Positions 16,636 through 24,421 of a stretch of DNA of 28,231 nt are shown one piece after another; the stretch's first letter is position 1, and each line of letters starts with the position of its first letter. Location: positions 1 to 28,231 of the forward strand of contig CAXCEI010000021.1 of assembly GCA_963981505.1 (NCBI GenBank), written 5' to 3'. A program made the position numbers and the translations under genes. The notes under the pieces are model-generated. The model had not been told where the DNA came from. It searched no databases and worked only from the letters and a program-made list of their open reading frames with translations. The stretch is from OPU3-GD-OMZ sp001901525 (GTDB lineage Bacteria; Pseudomonadota; Gammaproteobacteria; Methylococcales; Methylomonadaceae).

Positions 16636-17370
16636 ATGAAAGATGTCAGTGTTGGAAAATTAATAGCGTTAGCGCTGTTTATGATGGTTAGTGGTAACAC
16701 CTGGGCGTGTGTGGATAAGGCCGTTGATGATATGGCAAATGTTGAAAATTGTAAAAAGCAGGCGCTTGCCGGTGATGCCGAGGGCTACTTGCAGTTGGGT
16801 AAGTTTTTTAGTCAGGGGCGTGGCGTTGCTCAGGATTATAGCCGTGCGTTAGCAAATTTTCAGAGTGCTGCTGAAAAAGGAAGTCCTGAAGCGCCGTATT
16901 TTTTAGGTAATTTATATTTGTTTGCAAAAGGTGTTAAGAAAGATTATCGCCAAGTGTATTTGTGGCGTCATATCGCGGGAATCAATGGTTACCCGTTTGG
17001 TGAAATGTCCAGAGATCAGATCGCTAAGAAAATGAAGGCGGCTGAAATTGCGCAGGCAAAAGTGTTAGTGAAAAATTGGTTGGCAGAATACAGAAAACCG
17101 CAACCGGTTAAAATTATTAAGAAGATTGTGAAAGCACCTGCTGTCGTTATCAAGGTTGATAAGGTAGAGAGTCTTTGGGAGAAATATGAAGTCGTCTTTT
17201 TTATTGTTTTGGGTTTGGGTTTAGTTGGGTTTTTGTCAGGAAGGTCTTCGGGATCGGTCAGGACGATGGAGTCCTCAAGGGTGACAGGTGTCGGGCGTTA
17301 TCTTCAAAAACAAGCCGGGAAAACGCGTGTAGATCATTACCTTGATATACAGAAGGCGCTTGAACGGTAG
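16636..17370 (+). CDS. Sel1-repeat membrane protein with a basic C-terminal tail
   Basis: Protein of 244 residues. An N-terminal signal peptide (residues 8-24, cleavage probably after NTWA) is followed by two Sel1-type repeats (about 46-118; AEGYLQLGKFFSQGRGVAQD and SPEAPYFLGNLYLFAKGVKK are the cores). A lysine-rich linker (about 152-176) comes next, then a membrane helix (187-201, VVFFIVLGLGLVGFL) and a positively charged tail expected in the cytoplasm. The tail holds two similar short motifs, TGVGRYLQKQ (217-226) and TRVDHYLDIQ (230-239). Sel1 proteins usually mediate protein-protein contacts; no specific role can be given. A strong AGAGGA precedes the ATG. Confidence 0.8.
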   Translation: MKDVSVGKLIALALFMMVSGNTWACVDKAVDDMANVENCKKQALAGDAEGYLQLGKFFSQGRGVAQDYSRALANFQSAAEKGSPEAPYFLGNLYLFAKGVKKDYRQVYLWRHIAGINGYPFGEMSRDQIAKKMKAAEIAQAKVLVKNWLAEYRKPQPVKIIKKIVKAPAVVIKVDKVESLWEKYEVVFFIVLGLGLVGFLSGRSSGSVRTMESSRVTGVGRYLQKQAGKTRVDHYLDIQKALER

Positions 17371-17431
17371 AGATCCGGCAGGAGTCATTAAGTGATGGGG
17401 TTGAGTGTGTTTTTAGGGGTGTTCAGCCAGT

Positions 17432-17476
17432 TGTTACGGGTAACCTGAGTGATTTCCCGTAACGTGATATTTTTTT
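17432..17476 (+). terminator. Intrinsic terminator after the Sel1-repeat gene
   Basis: GTTACGGG (17433-17440) and CCCGTAAC (17456-17463) form a perfect eight-base stem with a 15-base loop, followed by a run of seven T at 17470-17476. The 5' arm also contains a nested short inverted repeat GTTAC-GG-GTAAC, so a competing small hairpin is possible. It lies between convergent genes and has the T-run only on the plus side, so it mainly serves the gene at 16636. Confidence 0.65.
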
Positions 17477-17496
17477 AAAGAAGGGCCTTGAGCGTG

Positions 17497-19083
17497 TTAT
17501 TTCTTTTGGGCAACCTCCTCAAGAATTTGGCCCGCCCCATCCATCGCAACATGATAAGTGGGATCTTCAATAACATTAACCTCTACGAGGTCGCCAGCTT
17601 TTTTCAGTAAATAATGACACTCATCGCTCAGGTGTTTCAGATGCAGTGTTTTTCCGGCACGAAGGTAGCGCTCAGCAACACTGTCAATAGCTTCAAGCCC
17701 TGAATGGTCATAAACCCGTGCGTTGGCAAAATCGATAATGATGTCGTCAGGATCATTAGCCGGGGTAAATAAGTCTGAGAAAGTTTGTACGGAGGCGAAA
17801 AATAATGGACCGCTTAAGGTATATGTTTTTGAGCCGTTTTCGTTGATGTGGGTTTCAGCATACATATGTTTAGCGTGTTCCCAGGCAAAAACCAGTGCCG
17901 AAACAATAACGCCCACCAGAACCGCAATGGCGAGGTCAAACCAGACAGTCACGCAGGTTACCAGCACGGTAACCAGAACATCGCTCACGGGGACACGGCC
18001 GATAAGTCTTAAACTGGTCCACTCAAAGGTGCCCAGTACGACGATAAACATAACACCGACTAAGGCCGCCACCGGAATGATTTCAATGAGTGTAGCGCCG
18101 AATAAAATAAAGGCTAATAAGAATAGCGCCGCAGAAACACCTGAAAGCCGGCCACGACCACCGGAATTAATATTAATGAGACTTTGGCCAATCATAGCGC
18201 AGCCGCCCATGCCGCCAAAAAGTCCATTCACGGAATTAGCAATACCCTGACCAATACATTCTTGGTTGCCGTGACCGCGGGTTTCCGTAAGTTCATCAAT
18301 TAACGAAAGTGTTAATAGAGACTCAATCAGTCCGACAGCAGCAAGAATAACGGCGTAAGGCAAAATAATTTGCAGTGATTCTAGCGTTAACGGCAGAGTG
18401 GGGATATGAAAAGTCGGTAGCGTACCGGCAATGGTAGCCTCAGGGTTACCGGACATATCACGGAGTACATCTTGGACGGTCCGTGCATCTAGTTCAAAAT
18501 AGATAACCACAAAGGTGGTCAGGCCAATGGCTGCCAGTGAGCTGGGTATGGCTTGGGTTAGCTTGGGTAAAAAATGAATCACTAACATCGTCGCAAAAAC
18601 TAAACCCAACATAACCCCTAAAGGTTCACCGGTAATCCAGCGATAGCCACCGGCGCCGTCAGTTGTTTGAAATTGTTGAAATTGAGCGATAAAAATAACA
18701 ATAGCCAAACCGTTAACAAAGCCTAGCATCACCGGATGAGGGACCAGACGAATCAGCTTTCCAAGGCGGAAAACACCGGCGAGGATTTGGATAATACCGG
18801 CTAAAATTAATGCACCAAAAAGATATTCAACGCCGTGGGAGGTGACTAGTGCAACCATCACAACCGCAGTGGCTCCGGTTGCGCCGGAGATCATACCCGG
18901 GCGGCCGCCGATTAAGGCCGTGATGAGCCCCATCATGAAGGCGCCATACAGACCGACAATAGGTTCAAGCCCAGCAACAAAGGCGAATGCAATGGCCTCG
19001 GGAACAAGGGCTAGAGAGACGGTCAGGCCTGAGAGGATGTCATTTTTAATACCTTGTTTGCCAAGGCCGGTAAGTTGGAACAT
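17497..19083 (-). CDS. SulP family anion transporter with STAS domain
   Basis: Inner-membrane transporter of 528 residues. The SulP signature region LVPEAIAFAFVAGLEPIVGL, in two parts, lies at residues 26-45, and about ten to twelve hydrophobic helices continue to about residue 395. A cytoplasmic STAS domain follows (about 405-515), with IIDFANARVYDHSGLEAID matching the usual D-x-S nucleotide-binding/phosphorylation loop. SulP proteins carry sulfate, bicarbonate, dicarboxylates or other anions; BicA-type bicarbonate uptake and sulfate uptake are both possible and cannot be separated by eye. It is divergent from the sigma-54-controlled gene at 19409, with 325 bases between, and convergent with the Sel1 gene. 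Confidence 0.93.
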   Translation of the reverse strand: MFQLTGLGKQGIKNDILSGLTVSLALVPEAIAFAFVAGLEPIVGLYGAFMMGLITALIGGRPGMISGATGATAVVMVALVTSHGVEYLFGALILAGIIQILAGVFRLGKLIRLVPHPVMLGFVNGLAIVIFIAQFQQFQTTDGAGGYRWITGEPLGVMLGLVFATMLVIHFLPKLTQAIPSSLAAIGLTTFVVIYFELDARTVQDVLRDMSGNPEATIAGTLPTFHIPTLPLTLESLQIILPYAVILAAVGLIESLLTLSLIDELTETRGHGNQECIGQGIANSVNGLFGGMGGCAMIGQSLININSGGRGRLSGVSAALFLLAFILFGATLIEIIPVAALVGVMFIVVLGTFEWTSLRLIGRVPVSDVLVTVLVTCVTVWFDLAIAVLVGVIVSALVFAWEHAKHMYAETHINENGSKTYTLSGPLFFASVQTFSDLFTPANDPDDIIIDFANARVYDHSGLEAIDSVAERYLRAGKTLHLKHLSDECHYLLKKAGDLVEVNVIEDPTYHVAMDGAGQILEEVAQKK

Positions 19084-19231
19084 TAAGTGGGCTCTTTAAG
19101 TTTGAGAAAACTCCCCATTATACATTTGTTTTTTGGTTTATATGGCTTTCTTTGTTTTGACTCAATGGCTTACAGTACCTTAGCTTGCGTTGTTGTTTTG
19201 CGGGGGAGGAGGCTGTCTGCTGCATTAAAGC

Positions 19232-19267
19232 GCACCATTATTGCTAGTCGTTGCACTATTATGATGT
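19232..19267 (+). promoter_or_regulatory. Tandem activator-like sites upstream of the sigma-54 promoter
   Basis: Two copies of a GCAC-Y-ATTAT core lie at 19232 (GCACCATTATTGCTA) and 19253 (GCACTATTATGATGT), exactly 21 bases apart, which is two helical turns. Against the NtrC-type consensus GCACYA-N3-TGGTGC I count 10 of 12 matches in the second copy and 8 of 12 in the first. Their centres lie about 110 and 130 bases before the predicted start, the normal place for sigma-54 enhancers. Binding by NtrC or another activator is inference. Confidence 0.4.
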
Positions 19268-19342
19268 AAAAAAGACCTGTCTAGGCAAGGGGTTGAAGAG
19301 TTTTCTTATTGAATAGCCTTTTGAAACAACACCTTACATATA

Positions 19343-19358
19343 TGGCACGGATTATGCT
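19343..19358 (+). promoter_or_regulatory. Sigma-54 (RpoN) promoter
   Basis: TGGCACGGATTATGCT matches the -24/-12 consensus TGGCAC-N5-TTGCW at all but one informative position. GG (19344-19345) and GC (19356-19357) are separated by exactly ten bases, the required spacing. Transcription should start near 19369, giving a leader of about 40 bases to the ATG at 19409. Its strength as a match and the activator-like sites upstream make it convincing. Confidence 0.7.
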
Positions 19359-19408
19359 TTGAATGGTTTCTGAAACAATTTAAAACTAACCAAACAGTGG
19401 AGTGAAAT

Positions 19409-19714
19409 ATGTCAATACCGGGTCATCTTGTGAACAACGAAACGATTAAAAGTCGAGATTATGATATCTTTATGTCGATTGTTCGTCGACAGGGTGGTTT
19501 TAGGTTCAGGAAAGGCATTGTGACACAAACAAAACTAAAAAGTGTTACGCACGATGGTTATAAAAATCTTGAATTTAAGCTTGAAGATGATGAGCAGTCT
19601 TTTGCATTTAGTATGCCGGCTGATTATCGATTAGGGACGGGTTCAGAAATTGAATTTAGGTATGACAATGTTACCAAGCATGTTGTTTTTTGTAATAAGA
19701 TGAGCGCTGCTTAA
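19409..19714 (+). CDS. Uncharacterised small protein under a sigma-54 promoter
   Basis: I do not recognise this 101-residue protein. It has no signal peptide, membrane helix or cysteine pair, and looks soluble. The composition from about residue 30 onward suggests alternating beta strands (FRFRKGIVTQTKLKSVTH, LEFKLEDDEQSFAFSMP, GSEIEFRYDNVTKHVVF), as in a small beta-barrel or ligand-binding domain. The start ATG at 19409 has GGAGTGA (19399-19405) at good spacing. It stands alone: the SulP gene is divergent and the next gene lies 155 bases away. The upstream -24/-12 promoter suggests expression on a sigma-54 signal such as nitrogen status. Existence as a real gene is well supported; function is unknown. 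Confidence 0.75.
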   Translation: MSIPGHLVNNETIKSRDYDIFMSIVRRQGGFRFRKGIVTQTKLKSVTHDGYKNLEFKLEDDEQSFAFSMPADYRLGTGSEIEFRYDNVTKHVVFCNKMSAA

Positions 19715-19869
19715 TTTTTTTTGAGCTTTGGGTAGCAAAAAGGGACGCGGGATTTTTTTTATCTCACATGCTATTTGAAGCACAGCTGATTTTATTCGCG
19801 GGTCTAAATGGGACCTAACCGTTTTTTAGAGGCCGGACTCAGGAAGCTGATAATTTAGCGGGGTGAAAA

Positions 19870-20253
19870 ATGAGTTGGCGTGAAAAAAATGATGACAGTG
19901 TTTTTAGTGATGAAGCGATTAACGCGCGATTAACAGAAGAATTACCGGCTTGGCGTTTTGAAAAAGGCTGGATTCGAAGAACCTATAAAACCAGCGGCTG
20001 GAAAAGCACGTTGATGGTGGTTAATACCGTTGGGCATCTTGCAGAGGCAGGGTTTCACCACCCTGACTTAGTAGTTTCTTATGCTTTTGTGACGGTTAAG
20101 TTGATGAATCATGCCGCTAAAGGAATCACGGAGAAGGATTTTGCCTTAGCCAAGAAAATTGAATCGGTGGTGATGTGGCAGCCGGGCTTGGAGTCGGGTG
20201 CCTTGACGGGGACACCCGATGATCCGCGGTTTAAGTACATTAAGTACGACTAA
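19870..20253 (+). CDS. phhB: 4a-hydroxytetrahydrobiopterin (pterin-4a-carbinolamine) dehydratase
   Basis: PCD/DCoH family protein of 127 residues. It dehydrates 4a-hydroxytetrahydropterin during recycling of the pterin cofactor. The active-site signature E-x3-H-H-P is present in EAGFHHPDLVVSY (about residues 60-72), followed by the expected tryptophan/histidine region VKLMNHAAKGITEKD. The start at 19870 has GGGGTGA just upstream. No phenylalanine hydroxylase gene lies nearby, so the pterin-using partner is not evident. A C-terminal stretch of about 25 residues after the core (PGLESGALTGTPDDPRFKYI) is longer than in the shortest family members. It is convergent with the carboxylesterase. Confidence 0.9.
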   Translation: MSWREKNDDSVFSDEAINARLTEELPAWRFEKGWIRRTYKTSGWKSTLMVVNTVGHLAEAGFHHPDLVVSYAFVTVKLMNHAAKGITEKDFALAKKIESVVMWQPGLESGALTGTPDDPRFKYIKYD

Positions 20254-20294
20254 TTTTTGAGCCGGTTGCAGCTGTCTGTAGCGTCGTCAAAGCG

Positions 20295-20969
20295 TTAAGA
20301 CTCAAATTGATGAGTGATGAAGTTGGAAATAGCCTGAATTTCATCGAAACAAACGGAATGTTCCATCGTGTATTCATGCCATTGTATGGGGTAGTTCAGG
20401 GTTTTAAGGGTTTTAAAAGCAGATTTGGCTGCTGTTATATCGACGACCGGGTCAACAGTGCCGTGGGCCATAAATATCGGGGTGTGTTGATTGCTGTCAC
20501 TGCGGCGGGCTAATAACCGTTCCGGTTCGGGTAAATAGGTCGATAACGCAATGATTCCACCCAGTTTATCCTTGAAAGTCAGTCCGGCATGTAGTGCAAT
20601 AACGCCCCCTTGTGAAAATCCAGCCAGAAGAATGTTTTTAGGTGCAATGCCTTTGGCAATTTCCTGATGAATTAACTGGGTAATTAAATCTGAGGAAGAC
20701 TCAATCCCCTGACAGTCTACTTCCCTTTCGAAAGACATTTCCAGAATATCGTACCAGGCTGGCATAACCATGCCGTTATTAATGGTGACGGCTAAACTCG
20801 GCGCATTAGGAAATACAAAATGGGTTTGTGCCGCGTTGTTCAGTTGCAGTTGGGGTACAATCGCCTCAAAATCATGGCCATTGGCACCTAAGCCGTGTAA
20901 CCAGATGATTGAGAATTGATGCGTTTGTGCGCTGGGTAAGATGTTAACGGTCGTTAAAGGCTGCGCCAT
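20295..20969 (-). CDS. Alpha/beta-hydrolase carboxylesterase (phospholipase/carboxylesterase family)
   Basis: Serine esterase of 224 residues, the usual length for the acyl-protein-thioesterase-like carboxylesterase family of Pseudomonas and relatives. The oxyanion region is IIWLHGLGANGHDF, the nucleophile S119 lies in GFSQGGVIALHAG, the acid is D173 in HGTVDPVVD and the histidine H204 in YTMEHSVCFDEI, so the triad is complete. No signal peptide is present, so it is cytoplasmic. It hydrolyses short-chain esters in known members; the natural substrate is not known. It is divergent from the radical SAM gene, with 128 bases between them. Confidence 0.92.
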   Translation of the reverse strand: MAQPLTTVNILPSAQTHQFSIIWLHGLGANGHDFEAIVPQLQLNNAAQTHFVFPNAPSLAVTINNGMVMPAWYDILEMSFEREVDCQGIESSSDLITQLIHQEIAKGIAPKNILLAGFSQGGVIALHAGLTFKDKLGGIIALSTYLPEPERLLARRSDSNQHTPIFMAHGTVDPVVDITAAKSAFKTLKTLNYPIQWHEYTMEHSVCFDEIQAISNFITHQFES

Positions 20970-21097
20970 AGTGTATAAGTTAAGGTAGCGTTAAAACTGA
21001 CATTATAAATGACTTGTTGTACTTTGGTCATTAGCGGCGTAGTACTCGGTGTATCGATTAACAGCTAAAGCAGGGGTTTTCTGGCAAAGGGGCGCGG

Positions 21098-23098
21098 GTG
21101 AAAAGTCATTGGCGAAAAGCAGTATTAATTTATCCGAAGTTTGATACTGTCAATACTTTTTGGAGTTATGAAACCAGTTTAAGGTGGTATTCGCCGCCCA
21201 GTGAATTTGGCTTGCCCAAGCGATTATTGCCGCCGTTAGGATTGTTGGGGTTGTACCGTTACTTAAAACCTTATTATGACGCGGTGGTCTTAATTGACAG
21301 AAATGTTGATCCCAGAGCCTTAACTGATCGGTTACAGTGTGGCGATCATGTGTATCTGGGGGGAATGGCGGCGCAGGGCGAGGGTTTGTTAGCCGATGCG
21401 CTAGTGGCCAAGCAACGGGATTGTTTGGTTATTGTCGGGGGGACGGCTATTTCTAAACAATCACCCCTGAACGGTATTGCTGATCATTTAATTGAGAACG
21501 AAGCGGAAGGGGTGATCGGGGCCTTATTGGCAGGGTTAAAAGACGGGAGTGCAAAACCGTATTATCAGGGCTTCCCAACTGAACCGGCAGATTTTTTTAA
21601 GCCGGATTATTCGGCATTAAATCTGGATAATTATGTACACATGGCTATCCAGATTAGTCGAGGATGCCCTGAGAAGTGTGAGTTTTGCGATATTCCCGCG
21701 CGTTTTGGTAAAAGTTTTCGGGTCACGCCTTTAAAAGATACCGAGGCTTCTTTTAAACAATTGGCCGATCTGGGTTGGACCGGGCCGGTTTTTATTGTTG
21801 ACGATAATTTTATTGGTAATCCCAGACGTGCCTTGGAAACACTGAAGAATCTTTATGCTATTGGTGAATCAATTGGGGTTCATTTACCCAAGTATACTGA
21901 ATTGACTCTTAGAATCGCTGACGCAACACCCGTTATGGCAGAGCTTCGTGATTGGTTTCGTAAAACAAATTTTACCACCAGTTTTTATGGCGTGGAGACA
22001 CCGAATAAGGCGGCCCTTGAGGAAACCGATAAACGACAAAATTTACGCGGCGACTTATCGATTGCAGAAAAACTTAAGTTTATTTCAGAGCAAACCGGAG
22101 CCGGCGTGCTCATGGGGATGATTTTTGGCTTTGATAATGATAGCGATGAGACGGTTGAAGAATTCATCGCGTTTATTAATGAGACGCACGTACCGATTGT
22201 AATGGTAGGGTTGTTAAATGCTTTACCTGAAACCAAGTTAATGGAGCGGTTGCTTAAAGAAGGACGATTTATTCAGAGCAGTAGTTGTAATAATTCTGAC
22301 GGGGTTATTAATTTTATACCGATGAATTTTTCTATTCAGCAGGCGGAAAAAAATTACCTTAGAATTTTGCGTGGCATTTATGCCCCGGCGGCTTATTTTA
22401 AGCGTGTACGGGAGCATTTGCAGTTATTTTCAACGGATTATGCCAATAAGGGACGGGGGCGGTGGGAAAATACAGTGACCGTAGTTAAAATTTTGACCGG
22501 TCGACACAGAAAGATTTTCTGGCAGCAATTACCGCTGGCACATCACATAGCCCGGCAACGTTACGGATTTAAAGGTGCAGGTTACGGGCAGTTAATGGCC
22601 GAGTTTTTTTCTTTATGTGGTCAGTACAGCCATTTCATCACCCAGACTGAAAATCTGGCCGTGCAGTTGGAGCAGCGGCATTATCAGCCATGGCAGCAGT
22701 ATTCATGGCAAGAGATGTTGAGTGCGCCGATTGCCGGTGTGGAACTTAAAAAACAAGATGATCAATCTGAAATTTGGGACCAAATCACCGTAGAGTTAGC
22801 CTCCGGTTATAAAATGACCGGTAGCCGAGTGGATGTTTTACGTTCATTTTCAGGGTTTTATTTAGAATCACTGATAAAAGCGACCAATGCACCGGCATCG
22901 TTATCTTTGCTTGATGCGGTAGAGATGGAAATTAGCGCATTGGCTCAGGTGGCTGGTCATCGGCCGGAAATATTGGGGGCATCTGACTTGGGCCCGGTGG
23001 AAAAACCACTTCGGAAGTTGTTTGCTGCAGAGCCTTCATATTTGCAGCAGACACGGCGGGTCATTAAAAAAGTCCAAGCAAAAACCTGCGCGACCTAA
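21098..23098 (+). CDS. B12-binding-type radical SAM protein with DUF4070-like region and long C-terminal extension
   Basis: Radical SAM enzyme of 666 residues. The N-terminal part (about 1-170) has the Rossmann-like layout of cobalamin-binding domains (VLIYPKFD, LPPLGLLGLYRYLKP, DAVVLIDRNV), though the DxHxxG lower-ligand motif is missing. The 4Fe-4S motif CPEKCEFC lies at residues 190-197, followed by VFIVDDNFIGN and FYGVETPNKAALEETDKRQN, in two parts. This is the pattern of the group that contains the hopanoid methylase HpnR and DUF4070 proteins. Those I know are about 450-550 residues long; here about 170 additional residues (roughly 500-666) follow that I cannot assign. The start is GTG at 21098, with AAGGGG upstream. 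Methyl or other radical transfer is expected; substrate unknown. Confidence 0.85.
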   Translation: MKSHWRKAVLIYPKFDTVNTFWSYETSLRWYSPPSEFGLPKRLLPPLGLLGLYRYLKPYYDAVVLIDRNVDPRALTDRLQCGDHVYLGGMAAQGEGLLADALVAKQRDCLVIVGGTAISKQSPLNGIADHLIENEAEGVIGALLAGLKDGSAKPYYQGFPTEPADFFKPDYSALNLDNYVHMAIQISRGCPEKCEFCDIPARFGKSFRVTPLKDTEASFKQLADLGWTGPVFIVDDNFIGNPRRALETLKNLYAIGESIGVHLPKYTELTLRIADATPVMAELRDWFRKTNFTTSFYGVETPNKAALEETDKRQNLRGDLSIAEKLKFISEQTGAGVLMGMIFGFDNDSDETVEEFIAFINETHVPIVMVGLLNALPETKLMERLLKEGRFIQSSSCNNSDGVINFIPMNFSIQQAEKNYLRILRGIYAPAAYFKRVREHLQLFSTDYANKGRGRWENTVTVVKILTGRHRKIFWQQLPLAHHIARQRYGFKGAGYGQLMAEFFSLCGQYSHFITQTENLAVQLEQRHYQPWQQYSWQEMLSAPIAGVELKKQDDQSEIWDQITVELASGYKMTGSRVDVLRSFSGFYLESLIKATNAPASLSLLDAVEMEISALAQVAGHRPEILGASDLGPVEKPLRKLFAAEPSYLQQTRRVIKKVQAKTCAT

Positions 23099-23111
23099 TG
23101 GCAACCTTTTT

Positions 23112-23729
23112 TTAGCGTCTCTCGTGGTGGCTGTGTTGGGTCGCGTTAGGTCCAAGCGGCTGGTTTGCCGGCGTAAAAGGTAGAGATATTTTGAAGGGTT
23201 TTAATTCAAGAATGATTGGAAAGGTTAACAGGTGTAATTCAAATCGTTTTGGCCAGATAATCTTAAAACCAAGCAAAGGGGTGGAGAAGTAGGTTATGGG
23301 GCCGGTCTTTTTGAAATAACATAAGCCGTGATAATCCTTTCCAAGTCCTTGTGGGCTCAGCCCGACTGAGCTGTTGACTTGGTTTAGGATCCATTGTGCA
23401 TAGGTATTGCTGTTTGGACCGGGCCAATAGTGATAACGGTTTTGATCAGGGTAGTTTGCCGGTGAGTTTTCAATAACCGTTGTCAGTATGTGCGCGCGTT
23501 CATCGTGCCACTCCGCTTCAACCCAACTGTCACCCTGGCCGACGCCGGCATTAATGGCCATAAGGTTTTTATGCAGATGGCCCCAGCTGCATTCGCTTTT
23601 TTCAGGGTGTTGCCAGACTTCCCAGCGGTCAGCGCCGGACGTTTTCAGAATGACAAACCAATAATGTACCGCAATATGGCCGATTATTCCCGGGAGTTTT
23701 GCGGCGCGCAGTTGGACGGTGAGAGGCAT
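23112..23729 (-). CDS. DUF3750 family protein
   Basis: Uncharacterised protein recognised as DUF3750 from AVHYWFVILKTSGADRWEVW, SWGHLHKNLM, and WPGPNSNTYAQWIL. These His- and Trp-rich segments look like an enzyme active site, but no activity is known to me. The start is uncertain. The frame is open to 23942, but the part beyond 23846 overlaps the oppositely oriented gene starting at 23866. The ATG at 23729 (MPLTVQL, 205 residues) leaves room for both promoters; the ATG at 23846 would give 244 residues with no gap to speak of. Neither has a Shine-Dalgarno. It ends convergently 13 bases from the radical SAM gene. Confidence 0.75.
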   Translation of the reverse strand: MPLTVQLRAAKLPGIIGHIAVHYWFVILKTSGADRWEVWQHPEKSECSWGHLHKNLMAINAGVGQGDSWVEAEWHDERAHILTTVIENSPANYPDQNRYHYWPGPNSNTYAQWILNQVNSSVGLSPQGLGKDYHGLCYFKKTGPITYFSTPLLGFKIIWPKRFELHLLTFPIILELKPFKISLPFTPANQPLGPNATQHSHHERR

Positions 23730-23865
23730 GGCCAGAGGAGGGTTTAATAAAGAAAAGGATTTTTTTGGATAAAAATTTACTCCTGTTCGCTCGCTTAGGA
23801 GAAGATCTGCTGGATGGGTTATCAGAAATGATACTATGAGGGCCATTGTTTTGTCAGGAGTTGTT

Positions 23866-24351
23866 ATGGAAAGGGTTCGGGGTCTTAAAAAAATAGTGGC
23901 ATTATGGGTGGGCTTTTCAATAGTGGCGGCCGTTCTTGTCACACCCGTAGAGGCTAAAACAATTGCGCTGGAAGAGATCCCTGCGGCCGTTTTAACCGGA
24001 TTAAAAAAGCATCATCATGATGCCGGTGCGATTACGGTTGATAAAGAGACGCATTTTGGCCTGACTTTGTATGAGGTTAAGTTTGTGACTCACGGTCAGC
24101 AGCACCAAGCGTTATTTGATCAGCAAGGACGGTCGTTTGCCCATGAAGAAGCCATTAACATTCAGCAATTACCCCCGTCGGTGCAAGCAACGGTTAGAAA
24201 ATTATTTAATCAGCTGACCCTTAAAGATGCGGAGGTGATTCATCACCCGGATGGCCGTATTGAATATGAAATTGATGTTGTGGGCGATGGCCTTGACTGG
24301 GAATTGGTTCTGGATAATCAAGCTAAATTATTGTCAAAGGAACGTGACTAA
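23866..24351 (+). CDS. Secreted PepSY-like protein with two repeats
   Basis: Protein of 161 residues with a clear signal peptide (MERVRGLKKIVALWVGFSIV... cleavage probably after VEA, residue 30). The mature part has two similar halves: IPAAVLTGLKKHHHDA onward to FDQQGRSFAHEE, and LPPSVQATVRKLFNQLT onward to LDNQAKLLSKE. Each has the helix-then-beta-sheet pattern of PepSY-like (DUF2874-type) periplasmic domains. PepSY-type domains are linked to protease inhibition or ligand binding; no specific role can be given. I chose the ATG at 23866 because AGGAG lies five bases upstream; the frame extends to an ATG at 23836 without a ribosome site. The carbamoyltransferase gene follows after 70 bases. 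Confidence 0.75.
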   Translation: MERVRGLKKIVALWVGFSIVAAVLVTPVEAKTIALEEIPAAVLTGLKKHHHDAGAITVDKETHFGLTLYEVKFVTHGQQHQALFDQQGRSFAHEEAINIQQLPPSVQATVRKLFNQLTLKDAEVIHHPDGRIEYEIDVVGDGLDWELVLDNQAKLLSKERD

Positions 24352-24421
24352 AGCGGTTGGCGGCCGTTATAAAGGATTTTGTAGGCTGTGATTTATTTTT
24401 CTGTTGCGCGATAGAGGGGCT

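Noticed and set aside
17723..18250. Long plus-strand open frame opposite the SulP gene (175 codons).
   Set aside because: It is antisense to a well-supported transporter gene, is rich in Ser/Thr/Pro as expected of an antisense shadow, and lacks a ribosome site.
19087..19269. Sixty-codon plus-strand frame in the gap between SulP and the sigma-54 promoter.
   Set aside because: No ribosome site, and it covers the activator-like sites; regulatory DNA is the better reading.
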